Below, piece by piece: positions 16,661 to 28,678 of a DNA stretch of 64,000 nt. The notes under the pieces were generated by a model. That model was given only the letters and a program-made list of their open reading frames with translations. It searched no databases and had not been told where the DNA came from. A program made the translations under genes and the position numbers. The DNA comes from Agromyces bracchium (lineage in GTDB: Bacteria; Actinomycetota; Actinomycetes; Actinomycetales; Microbacteriaceae). The stretch is taken from assembly GCF_009709675.1 (NCBI RefSeq), contig NZ_WMLB01000025.1:186001-250000 (forward strand), read 5' to 3'. Position 1 is the stretch's first letter. Each line of letters starts with the position of its first letter.

Positions 16661-18178
16661 CTAGTTGTCGGCGGCCGCCCGCTCGAGCACGAGCTCGCGC
16701 ACGCGGGCCGCGTCGGCCTTGCCCTGCATGGCCTTCATGACCGCGCCGATGACGGCGCCCGCGGCCTGCACCTTGCCGTCGCGGATCTTCGCGAGCACGT
16801 CGGGCTGCGCGGCGAGCGCCTGGTCGATCGCGGCGATGAGCGCGCCGTCGTCGGAGACGACCGCGAGGCCGCGGGTGTCGACGATCTCGCGCGGCGAGCC
16901 CTCGCCCGCGATGACGCCCTCGAGCACCTGGCGAGCGAGGCGGTCGGTGAGGGTGCCCTCGTCGACGAGCGCCGCGAGCTCGGCGACGTGCGCCGGCTCG
17001 GCGAGGCCCGCGGCATCCGCGCCCTGCGCGTTCGCGATGCGGGTGAGCTCGCCCGTCCACCACTTGCGGGCGGCGGCCGGGGTCGCACCGGCCTCGACGG
17101 TCGCGGCGACTTCGTTCAGCAGCCCGCCGTTCGCGACGTCCTGGAACTCGAGGTCGGTGAAGCCCCACTCGGCCTTCAGGCGGCGGCGGCGCGCGGCGGG
17201 CGGCTCGGGCAGCGCCGCACGGAGCTCCTCGATCACGGCCGGGTCGGGCTCGACCGGGAGCAGGTCGGGCTCGGGGAAGTAGCGGTAGTCGTCGGCGTCG
17301 GACTTCGGACGACCAGGGCTCGTGGTCCCGGTGTCCTCGTGCCAGTGGCGCGTCTCCTGGGTGATCGTGCCGCCGTCGGCGAGGATCGCCGCCTGGCGCT
17401 GGATCTCGTAGCGGACCGCGCGCTCGACCGAGCGCATCGAGTTGACGTTCTTCGTCTCGGTGCGCGTGCCGAACCTCTCCTGGCCCTTCGGGCGCAGCGA
17501 GACGTTCGCGTCGCAGCGGAGGTTGCCGCGCTCCATTCGTGCCTCGGAGATGCCGAGCGAGAGCACGATGTCGCGGATCGTCGCCACGTACGCGCGGGCG
17601 AGCGCCGGAGCATCCGCCCCGGCCCCCACGATCGGCTTCGTGACGATCTCGACGAGCGGCACGCCCGCACGGTTGTAGTCGACGAGCGAGTACTCGGCAC
17701 CGTGGATGCGACCGGTCGAGCCCACGTGCGTGAGCTTGCCGGCGTCCTCCTCCATGTGCGCGCGCTCGATCGCGACCTCGAACGTGCGGCCGTTCTCGAG
17801 TTCGACCTCGACCGAGCCCTCGAAGGCGATCGGCTCGTCGTACTGCGAGATCTGGTAGTTCTTGCCGAGGTCGGGGTAGAAGTAGTTCTTCCGCGCGAAC
17901 CGGCTCGACGGGGCGATCCCGCAGCCGAGTGCGAGCCCGAGCGAGATCGAGTACCGCACCGCGGTGCCGTTCACGGCCGGGAGCGACCCCGGCAGGCCCA
18001 TGTCGACCGGCGCGACGAGCGTGTTCGGCTCGGCGCCGTGGAACTCGTCGTTCGCCGGGTTCGGCGCCGACGAGAACATCTTCGTCTTCGTGTTGAGCTC
18101 GACGTGCACCTCGAGGCCGATCACCGGCTCGAAGCGCTCGAGTGCCTCGTCGAAGTCCATCAGTGCCGCGCGCGCCAT
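16661..18178 (-). CDS. gatB: Aspartyl/glutamyl-tRNA(Asn/Gln) amidotransferase subunit B
   Basis: 505 residues. It binds and kinase-activates Glu-tRNA(Gln) or Asp-tRNA(Asn) so that GatA ammonia can form the amide. Family segments: [22 protein letters not shown] near the N-terminus, [53 protein letters not shown] and [10 protein letters not shown]. The C-terminal YqeY/tail domain includes [17 protein letters not shown]. The ATG shares a base with the gatA stop (TGATG). It is the last gene of gatC-gatA-gatB. Confidence 0.97.
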   Translation of the reverse strand: MARAALMDFDEALERFEPVIGLEVHVELNTKTKMFSSAPNPANDEFHGAEPNTLVAPVDMGLPGSLPAVNGTAVRYSISLGLALGCGIAPSSRFARKNYFYPDLGKNYQISQYDEPIAFEGSVEVELENGRTFEVAIERAHMEEDAGKLTHVGSTGRIHGAEYSLVDYNRAGVPLVEIVTKPIVGAGADAPALARAYVATIRDIVLSLGISEARMERGNLRCDANVSLRPKGQERFGTRTETKNVNSMRSVERAVRYEIQRQAAILADGGTITQETRHWHEDTGTTSPGRPKSDADDYRYFPEPDLLPVEPDPAVIEELRAALPEPPAARRRRLKAEWGFTDLEFQDVANGGLLNEVAATVEAGATPAAARKWWTGELTRIANAQGADAAGLAEPAHVAELAALVDEGTLTDRLARQVLEGVIAGEGSPREIVDTRGLAVVSDDGALIAAIDQALAAQPDVLAKIRDGKVQAAGAVIGAVMKAMQGKADAARVRELVLERAAADN

Positions 18179-19707
18179 CAGACCACGCCCTCCTCGGTCG
18201 CCATGAGTTCGTGGGTGGACAGGTCGGGCGCCTGCGCGAGCAGCGGACCGCCCCAGCGGTCGACGAGGAGCGCCTCGAGCGCACCGCCGACGTTGTACAG
18301 GCGCGCGTCCTCGCGGGCGGGCGCCAGGAACTGGATGCCGACCGGCAGGCCGTCCTCCGGCGCGAGCCCCGCCGGCACCGAGATGCCGGGCACGCCCGCG
18401 AGGTTCGCGGGAATCGTCGCGACGTCGTTGAGGTACATCGACAGCGGGTCGTGCAGCTTCTCGCCGAGCTTGAACGCCGTGGTCGGCGCCGTGGGCGTCG
18501 CGAGCACGTCGACCTTCGCGAACGCGGCGTCGAAGTCCTGCTGCACGAGCGTGCGCACCTTCTGGGCGCTGCCGTAGTAGGCGTCGTAGTAGCCGGCCGA
18601 CAGGGCGTAGGTGCCGAGGATGATGCGGCGCTTGACCTCGGGGCCGAAGCCCGCCTCGCGCGTGGCCGCCATGACCTCCTCGACCGTGCCGCCGCCCTCC
18701 GGGACGACGCGGAGGCCGAAGCGCACCGAGTCGAACTTCGCGAGGTTGGAGGACGCCTCGGCGGGCAGGATCAGGTAGTACGCGGCGATCGCGTACTCGA
18801 AGTTCGGCGCGCTCACCTCGACGATCTCCGCGCCGTTCGCGGCGAGCAGCTCGAGCGACTCGTGGAAGCGCTGGCGGACGCCCGCCTGGAAGCCGTCGGA
18901 GTCGAGTTCCTTCACGACGCCGATGCGCAGGCCCGAGACATCCGCCCGGCGGACCGCCTCGGCCATCGACGGCCATGCGTCGGGGATCGAGGTCTGGTCG
19001 TGCGGGTCGTGCCCGGCGATGACGTCGTGCAGCAGCGCCGCGTCGAGCACGGTGCGGCTCACCGGGCCGATCTGGTCGAGTGAGGACGCGAGCGCGATCG
19101 AGCCGTAGCGGCTGACGCCGCCGTAGGTGGGCTTGGTGCCGACCGTGCCCGTGACGTGCGCGGGCTGGCGGATCGAGCCGCCCGTGTCGCTGCCGAGCGC
19201 GAGCGGCGCCTCGAAGGCCGCGACGGCCGCGGCCGAGCCGCCGCCCGAACCGCCGGGGATGCGGTCGAGGTCCCACGGGTTGTGCGTCGGGCCGTAGGCG
19301 GAGTGCTCCGTCGAGGAGCCCATCGCGAACTCGTCCATGTTGGTCTTGCCGAGCGGCACCATGCCGGCCTCGCGGACCTTGCGCACGGGCGTCGCGTCGT
19401 ACGGCGGGATCCATCCCTCGAGGATGCGCGATCCCGACGTCGAGGGCATGCCCTTCGTGACCAGCACGTCCTTGACGGCGATCGGGACGCCCGCGAGCGG
19501 GCCGAGCTCCTCGCCGGCCGCGCGACGACGGTCGACGTCGGCGGCGGTCTCGAGCGCCTCGGCGTTGACGTGCAGGAAGGCGTGCACCGCGCCGTCGACG
19601 GCCGCGATGCGGTCGAGGTGGGCCTTCGTCGCCTCGACGGACGAGACCTCGCCGGAGGCGAGCTTCGCGGCGAGGTCGGCGGCGCTCAGCCGGATCAGGT
19701 CGCTCAC
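18178..19707 (-). CDS. gatA: Aspartyl/glutamyl-tRNA(Asn/Gln) amidotransferase subunit A
   Basis: Glutaminase subunit of the amidase-signature family, 509 residues. The catalytic triad is Lys79 (PIAVKDVL), Ser154 (PGGSGGGSA) and Ser178 ([12 protein letters not shown]). It releases ammonia from glutamine for transamidation of misacylated tRNA. The ATG overlaps the gatC stop (ATGA), so the subunits are made in step. Confidence 0.97.
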   Translation of the reverse strand: MSDLIRLSAADLAAKLASGEVSSVEATKAHLDRIAAVDGAVHAFLHVNAEALETAADVDRRRAAGEELGPLAGVPIAVKDVLVTKGMPSTSGSRILEGWIPPYDATPVRKVREAGMVPLGKTNMDEFAMGSSTEHSAYGPTHNPWDLDRIPGGSGGGSAAAVAAFEAPLALGSDTGGSIRQPAHVTGTVGTKPTYGGVSRYGSIALASSLDQIGPVSRTVLDAALLHDVIAGHDPHDQTSIPDAWPSMAEAVRRADVSGLRIGVVKELDSDGFQAGVRQRFHESLELLAANGAEIVEVSAPNFEYAIAAYYLILPAEASSNLAKFDSVRFGLRVVPEGGGTVEEVMAATREAGFGPEVKRRIILGTYALSAGYYDAYYGSAQKVRTLVQQDFDAAFAKVDVLATPTAPTTAFKLGEKLHDPLSMYLNDVATIPANLAGVPGISVPAGLAPEDGLPVGIQFLAPAREDARLYNVGGALEALLVDRWGGPLLAQAPDLSTHELMATEEGVV

Positions 19708-20003
19708 TGCTCCTCCCCCAGGATCGCCGAGACCACGAAGCGGGTGCCGTCGTGCTCGGGAGCGCCCGAGAGCGCCTGCTCGACGCTCAGCACGTCGGTC
19801 GGCACGTCCTCCCGAAGCGGGTTGTGCAAGGGGATCGGGTGGCTCGTGGGGACCACGTCGGGCGTGGCCACCTCGCTCACCTTCTCGACCGCCTGCATGA
19901 TCTGGCCGAGCTCCGTCGTGAGGTGCTCGATCTCTTCCTCGGTGAGCGCGATGCGTGCGAGGTTCGCGAGATGCGCGACCTGCTCGGCGCTGATTTCAGA
20001 CAT
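19704..20003 (-). CDS. gatC: Aspartyl/glutamyl-tRNA(Asn/Gln) amidotransferase subunit C
   Basis: 99 residues, the small subunit that stabilises GatA-GatB. Typical N-terminus [30 protein letters not shown] and C-terminal region [11 protein letters not shown] 20003 has CGGAG five bases upstream. First gene of the operon. Confidence 0.96.
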   Translation of the reverse strand: MSEISAEQVAHLANLARIALTEEEIEHLTTELGQIMQAVEKVSEVATPDVVPTSHPIPLHNPLREDVPTDVLSVEQALSGAPEHDGTRFVVSAILGEEQ

Positions 20004-20036
20004 GCTGCTCCGTCGTCCGGGAATGGGGATGCAGCG

Positions 20037-20042
20037 ATTCTA
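20037..20042 (-). promoter_or_regulatory. -10 box (TAGAAT) for gatCAB
   Basis: TAGAAT on the minus strand gives a leader of about 27 nt. It overlaps the stop codon of the upstream phosphoesterase gene. Confidence 0.4.
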
Positions 20043-21815
20043 TCGAGGCGTGCCGAACAGGCCGACGCCGTACTTCTGCAGCAGCTCGTACGCGTCGCCG
20101 TAGGTCTGCGGCTCGGCCTCGCCGTCGCCGTACTTGGCGATGAGGAGGCCGAGCAGGCCTTTCGCCGGCGGGCTGAGCGGGGCGGTGCGGTGCGCGTCGC
20201 CGGGGTGGAGGGGTCTGGCTTCGGGGTTCGGCGGCGTGTACTGCGGCGTGGTGGCCGGCCAGGTGAGCGGATGCCTCGGCGCGTCGAGCGTCACGGCGTT
20301 CCGGATGGTGGGCGCCCCGTCGTCGCGGTCGGTGAGCGCGTCGAGGCCGTGGACGGCGCACAGCGTGGCGATGACCGAACCGTGGTGCATGGGGTCGTGG
20401 ATGACGGCACCCTCGGCGGTGTACGCCGAGATCGCGATCGTGGGCACGCGGCATCCGAGCCGGTCGAACGTGAAGCCCATCTCGCCGGCGCCGTCATCGG
20501 CGCTCGGCGGCGTCGCGGCGGGAGGCGGCACGTGGTCGTAGGTACCGCCGTGCTCGTCGAAGGTGACGAGGAGCATCGTGTTCATCGCGTTGGAGCCGGA
20601 GTCGGCCGCGCTCTCGCGGATCGCGGAGTAGATCGAGTGGATCAGGGCCTCACCGGCGCGGACATCGGAGATCGCGCCGTCGGTCACCTCGTCGCCGTCG
20701 ACGTCGGATTCGCGGAGCCGGCCGACCGGCGGGTGGAAGTCGTTGTGGTCGAAGATCATCCGCGGCTCGACGAAGCTGTAGGGCGCCAGCTTGCCGTCGG
20801 CCACGTCGCTCCAGAACTGCGACATCGGCGCGAAGTGGGCGGTGCGCCAGAACTGCTCGAGCGCGGGCGCGTGGATCACACCGGTCATCGAGACGAGCTG
20901 CAGGTCGTCGAAGTAGATGCGCCAGTCGAGGCCCGCATCGTCGAGCCGGTTGAAGATCGTGGGGCTCGCGTCGGCGTCGAGCCACTTGCGGAAACCGCCG
21001 TCGCCCCGGTTGGTGACGAACCCGTGCGAGGTCGAGGCGTGGAAGAACGACCGGTTGCAGAACGTCTGCGACGGCACCGCGCAGTGCCACGCGTCGTAGA
21101 CCGCGAACCCCTTCGCGAGGGTCGAGAGCACGGGCAGCATCTCGGGCGAGAACGAGCCCATGATCTGGCGGATGTCGCGGTCCTCCGGATCACGCCGACG
21201 ATGCTCGACGTGGTTCGCGTAGTCGATCACGAAGCCGTCCATGCTCGGCGTCGCACCGGCGTCGGGGGCGTTGAAGGGCGCGGTCATGTCGTCGATCTCG
21301 ACGGTCGCGTTCGAGGCGGGGCGGACGGTGCCGAAGAGCTGGGTGTTGACGTGCGGGTACTCCTCGCCCGGGTCGGGGTCGGGGCGCCGCATGATCGAAT
21401 CGGTCGGGCCGTCGTAGACGTGCGCGGGGATCTGCTCGCCATCGGCGGTCGCGTTCGCGTACTCGCCGAACGCGAGGCCGTCGTAGGACACCCCGTCGGG
21501 AAGGTCGCCGGTGTCGTAGAGCCAGCCGAGGAGGTTGTCGAACGACCGGTTCTCGCCCATCACGACCACGAGGTGATCGAAGCCCGGCTTCGTGCGGGTC
21601 GGCGGCGGGGGCGGCAGTGCGGCGACCCCCGCCGCACCCTCCTCGACGCCGGCCGAGTGGCCAGCAGTGGCGGCGATCGCAGCGGCTCCCCCGCCCGCGA
21701 CGATCGCGCTCGCCCCCGCCACGCCGCCGTAACGCAGGAAGTCGCGACGCGTCGTGCCGGATTCACCCTCCGGGCGCACGGCCTCGGACGACTCGTCGTG
21801 CTCCTCGGCCTGCAT
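20040..21815 (-). CDS. Tat-exported phosphoesterase, phospholipase C / acid phosphatase AcpA type
   Basis: 591 residues. The twin-arginine signal TTRRDFLRYGG (21-31) is followed by a hydrophobic Ala/Gly segment, so the protein is exported folded. The PF04185 domain begins about residue 79 with the active-site segment HLVVVMGENRSFDNLLG (Glu88, Asn89). Later segments are MDGFV, FCNRSFFHASTSHGF, and TFDEHGGTYDHVPPP, with His/Asp ligands. Substrate is phospholipid headgroup or another phosphomonoester or diester; the choice cannot be made here. The start has GAGAGGGGG upstream. Confidence 0.9.
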   Translation of the reverse strand: MQAEEHDESSEAVRPEGESGTTRRDFLRYGGVAGASAIVAGGGAAAIAATAGHSAGVEEGAAGVAALPPPPPTRTKPGFDHLVVVMGENRSFDNLLGWLYDTGDLPDGVSYDGLAFGEYANATADGEQIPAHVYDGPTDSIMRRPDPDPGEEYPHVNTQLFGTVRPASNATVEIDDMTAPFNAPDAGATPSMDGFVIDYANHVEHRRRDPEDRDIRQIMGSFSPEMLPVLSTLAKGFAVYDAWHCAVPSQTFCNRSFFHASTSHGFVTNRGDGGFRKWLDADASPTIFNRLDDAGLDWRIYFDDLQLVSMTGVIHAPALEQFWRTAHFAPMSQFWSDVADGKLAPYSFVEPRMIFDHNDFHPPVGRLRESDVDGDEVTDGAISDVRAGEALIHSIYSAIRESAADSGSNAMNTMLLVTFDEHGGTYDHVPPPAATPPSADDGAGEMGFTFDRLGCRVPTIAISAYTAEGAVIHDPMHHGSVIATLCAVHGLDALTDRDDGAPTIRNAVTLDAPRHPLTWPATTPQYTPPNPEARPLHPGDAHRTAPLSPPAKGLLGLLIAKYGDGEAEPQTYGDAYELLQKYGVGLFGTPR

Positions 21816-21828
21816 CCTCCGCCCCCTC

Positions 21829-25197
<3,369 letters not shown>

Positions 25198-25276
25198 TCA
25201 CGGCGTGCAGGCAACACCCAGCAGGCGCTCAGGTGTCGAATCGGACCGCGCTCGGCCATTGAGGTCGTCCCTCGGC

Positions 25277-26008
25277 TCACGGGACCGAACGGACCTCGGC
25301 GTCGAGCCCGACGCGGTCGACCCGCCGGTGGTACCGGACCCCGACGACCCCGCCCAGCACGGCGCCGCCCAGCGCGACGACGGCGACGGCGAGCGCGGCG
25401 ACGATGCCCGCGAGCACGAGCGTGTCGGCGGGCACGGGAACGCTCGGGACCGCCGTCATGGCGCGGGCGAGGAGGTCGTAGCGGCCATCCAGGAGCACGA
25501 CGCCGATGGCCGCCGCGATGGTGATCACGATCGCCCACACCCACACGGCGAGGCCCTGCGCGACGCCGCTGAAGCGCGCCATCCGCCCCGCCACGTAGCC
25601 GCCGCAGTACGCGGCGGCGAGCACGATCGCGAGCACGACGCCGACGACGATCCAGCCGACCGCGGTCGGATCGAGCGGCCCGATGCCGCCCGACGCCCAC
25701 GGGTCCGGGACCACGCCGAGGCCGAGCGTCGCGTCGGCGACGACGAGCGCCCCGATGAGCAGCGAGCCCGTCGCCGCAGCGATCAGCACGCCGAAGAATC
25801 CCGCGCCGACCTTCGGGCCGCCGAACGCCTCGCGCTGTCGTGCGGCGACCTCCTCGAGGGTCACGGGCGGCGATTCGACGAGGTCGTCGAAGCCGTCGGG
25901 ACCGGGATCGATGACCATCGTCGGCCGCGTGCCGGGTGCCGGATCGAGGTTCCGGAACGGGTCTGCGGGGTCGCGCACCGGATCGGAGGGGTACAGCGGA
26001 TACGTCAC
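25277..26008 (-). CDS. Four-helix membrane protein, paralogue of the neighbouring gene
   Basis: 243 residues. A Pro/Asp-rich N-terminus (1-60) is followed by [47 protein letters not shown] and RYHRRVDRVG, each matching the downstream paralogue in order. Four membrane helices are expected. GTG 26008 was chosen because GAGGAG lies seven bases upstream; an ATG 42 bases earlier has no such site. It is separated from the paralogue by about 190 bases without a recognisable gene. Confidence 0.75.
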   Translation of the reverse strand: MTYPLYPSDPVRDPADPFRNLDPAPGTRPTMVIDPGPDGFDDLVESPPVTLEEVAARQREAFGGPKVGAGFFGVLIAAATGSLLIGALVVADATLGLGVVPDPWASGGIGPLDPTAVGWIVVGVVLAIVLAAAYCGGYVAGRMARFSGVAQGLAVWVWAIVITIAAAIGVVLLDGRYDLLARAMTAVPSVPVPADTLVLAGIVAALAVAVVALGGAVLGGVVGVRYHRRVDRVGLDAEVRSVP

Positions 26009-26057
26009 GGGATCACTCCTCACGGACGTCGCCGGGGGACGCGACGTCACCGAGGCG

Positions 26058-26063
26058 ACTTTA
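26058..26063 (-). promoter_or_regulatory. Putative -10 box (TAAAGT) for the 26008 gene
   Basis: TAAAGT on the minus strand about 50 bases before the GTG, in a locally AT-richer stretch. Confidence 0.3.
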
Positions 26064-26098
26064 CGCGATTCGACCCCCGAATGGGGGCCATTTCTCGA

Positions 26099-27238
26099 TC
26101 AGGCGTCGACGGGGACCGCGCTGACCGTCCGGTCGATCGTGCACTGGCCGAGCACGCGCGTGCCCACGTAGACGACCGCCGTCTGCCCCGGTGCGACGCC
26201 GTCGAGCGGCGTGGAGGGCGTGATCACGAGTTCGGCGGAGCCGGAGGCATCCGTCGCCACCCTCGCGACCGCGGGCACGGGGTCGGCGTGCGCCCTGATC
26301 TGCACCTCGCACTCGAACGCGTCGCCGTCGGCGGCGACGAGGCCGGATGCCACGGGGTCGGCGCCCGCCCACGAGAACCTCGATCCCGCGATGAGCCCGA
26401 TCGCGAGCGCCTCCTTCGGGCCGACCACGACCGTGCGCTCCTTGGGGCGGACCTCGAGCACGAACCGCGGCTTGCCGTCGTCTGCCGGCGTGCCGAGCCG
26501 GAGCCCACGACGCTGGCCGACGGTGTAGGCGTGCGCACCCTCGTGCGCGCCGACCACGGCGCCTGAGCGATCGACGATCTCGCCGGGCGCGGTGCCGACC
26601 TTCTCGGCGAGCCAGCCCTTCGTGTCGCCGTCGGAGATGAAGCAGATGTCGTACGAGTCGGGCTTCTGCGCGACCGACAGGCCGCGGCGCGCGGCCTCCT
26701 CGCGGACGAGCTGCTTGGACGGCGTGTCGCCGAGCGGGAAGTACGCGTGCGCGAGCTGCTCGGCCGTGAGCACGCCGAGCACGTAGCTCTGGTCCTTCGC
26801 CTCCGCGCTCGCGCGGTGCAGCTCGCGACGGCCGGCGGCATCCGTCGTGATCTTCGCGTAATGGCCCGTGGCGACGGCGTCGAAGCCGAGCGCGAGCGCC
26901 TTCTCGAGCAGTGCCGCGAACTTGATGCGCTCGTTGCAGCGCATGCACGGGTTCGGCGTGCGCCCGGCGGCGTACTCGGCGATGAAGTCGTCGACGACGT
27001 CGGCCTTGAATCGCTCGGAGAAGTCCCACACGTAGTACGGGATGCCGAGCACGTTCGCGGCGCGCTGGGCGTCCATCGAGTCCTCGATCGTGCAGCAGCC
27101 CCGGCTGCCGGTGCGGAGCGTGCCGGGCATGCGGCTGAGCGCGAGGTGCACGCCGACGACGTCGTGCCCGGCCTCGACGGCGCGCGCGGCCGCGACGGCG
27201 CTGTCGACGCCGCCGCTCATCGCTGCCAGGACTCGCAT
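26099..27238 (-). CDS. mnmA: tRNA-specific 2-thiouridylase
   Basis: 379 residues. Adds sulfur to U34 of tRNA-Glu, -Gln and -Lys. The ATP pyrophosphatase P-loop SGGVDS is at 8-13. The catalytic cysteines are Cys98 (NPCMRCN) and Cys199 ([10 protein letters not shown]). Other family motifs are GHYAKI and [11 protein letters not shown]. The ATG follows TAGACT by seven bases. The cysteine desulfurase 155 bases upstream on the same strand is the likely sulfur source, an arrangement common in Gram-positive bacteria. Confidence 0.96.
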   Translation of the reverse strand: MRVLAAMSGGVDSAVAAARAVEAGHDVVGVHLALSRMPGTLRTGSRGCCTIEDSMDAQRAANVLGIPYYVWDFSERFKADVVDDFIAEYAAGRTPNPCMRCNERIKFAALLEKALALGFDAVATGHYAKITTDAAGRRELHRASAEAKDQSYVLGVLTAEQLAHAYFPLGDTPSKQLVREEAARRGLSVAQKPDSYDICFISDGDTKGWLAEKVGTAPGEIVDRSGAVVGAHEGAHAYTVGQRRGLRLGTPADDGKPRFVLEVRPKERTVVVGPKEALAIGLIAGSRFSWAGADPVASGLVAADGDAFECEVQIRAHADPVPAVARVATDASGSAELVITPSTPLDGVAPGQTAVVYVGTRVLGQCTIDRTVSAVPVDA

Positions 27239-27245
27239 GCCCTCC

Positions 27246-27251
27246 AGTCTA
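27246..27251 (-). promoter_or_regulatory. -10 box (TAGACT), leaderless start for mnmA
   Basis: TAGACT on the minus strand, seven bases before ATG 27238. It shows that mnmA has its own promoter and need not be co-transcribed with the desulfurase. Confidence 0.5.
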
Positions 27252-27294
27252 CGAACCCCCTCCTGAGCGGATGCCGCGCGGCGTCTGCATTCCG

Positions 27295-27379
27295 TTCTCA
27301 GGAACCCGGGGTGGAACCCGGCGCTTCTCAGGAAGACTCGCCGACGATGACCGCGACACGCCGGAAATCTCCTGAGAAA
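27295..27379. repeat. Repeated TTCTCAGGAA motif upstream of mnmA
   Basis: TTCTCAGGAA occurs at 27295-27304 and 27325-27334, exactly 30 bases apart, and an inverted copy TCCTGAGAAA at 27370-27379. The half motif TCCTGAG also occurs at 27261. The spacing of three helical turns suggests binding sites for one regulator. A short GGAACCCGG duplication lies between the first two copies. Confidence 0.5.
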
Positions 27380-27392
27380 CGCACCACTGCGC

Positions 27393-28628
27393 TCAGCGGT
27401 CGAAGCTCGTCACGCGGTCGGCCATGCCGGCGCGGGTCGCTCGCTCGACGGCGGCGGGCAGCGCCTCGAGGAACGCGTCGACGTCGGCGTCGGTCGTCGT
27501 CGCGCCGAGCGTGATGCGCAGCGCGCCGCGCGCCTCGGCTTCCGTACGGCCCATCGCGAGGAGCACGTGCGAGGGCTCGGGCACGCCCGCCTGGCACGCC
27601 GACCCCGTCGAGACCGCGACGCCCGCGGCATCCAGCAGGAACAGCAACGAGTCGCCCTCGCAGCCGGGGAACGAGAAGTGCGCGTTGCCGGGCAGCCGAC
27701 CCGCCGGGTCGGGGTCGCCCGAGAGCCTGGCGTCGGGCACGGATGCCGCGACCCCCGCCACGAGCCGGTCGCGCAGGCGCGACATCCGCTCGTCCGCGGC
27801 TGCGGCGTGCGCGGCCGTCGCCAGGGCGGCCGCCGCGAACCCGGCCGCCGCCGCGACGTCCTGCGTGCCCGAGCGGATGCGTCGCTGCTGCCCGCCGCCG
27901 TGCAGGAGCGGCTCGATGCGCGTCGACCGGTCGAGCACGAGGGCGCCGATGCCGACCGGCCCGCCGACCTTGTGCGCCGACACGCTCATCGCCACGAGCC
28001 CCGCACCCGCGGGCGCTGCGGTCTCCCGGCGGATCGCGTGCAGGTCGATCGGCACGTGGCCGTACGCCGCGATCGCATCGACGTGCAGCGGAACGCCGGC
28101 CCGCGCGCAGAGTTCGGCGACCTCGAGGACCGGCTCGATCGTGCCGACCTCGTTGTTCGCCCAGAGCATCGTGACGAGGGCGACGGATGCCGCGTCCCGC
28201 GCGAACTCCGCGGCGAGCGCGTCGACCCGCAGCCGTCCGAGCGCGTCGAGGGGCAGTTCGACGACCTCGGCGCCCTCCATGCCCGCGAGCCACTCGACCG
28301 TGTCGATGGTGGCGTGGTGCTCGCCGCCCGGTATGAGGATGCGACGAGCGGACGCCTCTGCCCGTCGCCGCCAGAAGAGGCCCTTGATCGCGAGGTTCAC
28401 GGCCTCGGTGCCGCTGCCGGTGAAGACGACCTCGATGGGGTCGGCGCCGAGCGTCGCGGCGACCTGCTCGCGGGACTCCTCGAGGAGCCGCTTCGCGTGC
28501 TGGCCGGCGCTGTGGATCGAGGCGGGGTTGCCGACGAGCCGAAGTGCGTGCGTGATCGCGTCGATCGCCTCGGGTCGGAGCGGCGTCGTGGCGGCGTGGT
28601 CGAGGTAGACGGGGTCGGGGCGGGGCAT
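27393..28628 (-). CDS. Cysteine desulfurase (NifS/IscS type)
   Basis: 411 residues, PLP-dependent, takes sulfur from cysteine as an enzyme persulfide. PLP lysine Lys220 (SAHKVGGP), catalytic Cys345 in a flexible loop (STGSACQAG), PLP contacts EHHAT and HVDA. N-terminus [11 protein letters not shown] is typical. ATG 28628 has AGGAGGT six bases upstream. It is likely to feed MnmA and perhaps other sulfur acceptors. No iscU or sufU is seen nearby. It is divergent from glgX across two palindromes. Confidence 0.93.
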   Translation of the reverse strand: MPRPDPVYLDHAATTPLRPEAIDAITHALRLVGNPASIHSAGQHAKRLLEESREQVAATLGADPIEVVFTGSGTEAVNLAIKGLFWRRRAEASARRILIPGGEHHATIDTVEWLAGMEGAEVVELPLDALGRLRVDALAAEFARDAASVALVTMLWANNEVGTIEPVLEVAELCARAGVPLHVDAIAAYGHVPIDLHAIRRETAAPAGAGLVAMSVSAHKVGGPVGIGALVLDRSTRIEPLLHGGGQQRRIRSGTQDVAAAAGFAAAALATAAHAAAADERMSRLRDRLVAGVAASVPDARLSGDPDPAGRLPGNAHFSFPGCEGDSLLFLLDAAGVAVSTGSACQAGVPEPSHVLLAMGRTEAEARGALRITLGATTTDADVDAFLEALPAAVERATRAGMADRVTSFDR

Positions 28629-28644
28629 CGAGCACCTCCTGACC

Positions 28645-28658
28645 GGGAACCGGTTCCC
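28645..28658. promoter_or_regulatory. Perfect palindrome GGGAACCGGTTCCC, LacI-family-like operator
   Basis: A 14-bp perfect palindrome with central CG in the 5' leader of the cysteine desulfurase and about 20 bases upstream of the glgX start. LacI-family operators commonly have the AACCGGTT core form. A role in sugar control of glgX is inferred. Confidence 0.5.
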
Positions 28659-28660
28659 CA

Positions 28661-28677
28661 CGAACTACTGTAGTTCG
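28661..28677. promoter_or_regulatory. Inverted repeat CGAACTAC-T-GTAGTTCG carrying the glgX -10
   Basis: An 8-bp perfect inverted repeat around one base. It contains TACTGT (28666-28671), seven bases before ATG 28679 (leaderless glgX). On the other strand it holds TACAGT, the likely -10 of the desulfurase gene. The palindrome therefore sits on both promoters. Confidence 0.55.
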
Positions 28678-28678
28678 C

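Noticed and set aside
18179-19414. Long upstream extension of the gatB frame, opposite-phase within gatA
   Set aside because: It lies inside gatA in another phase and is Arg/Pro-rich nonsense; gatB starts at 18178.
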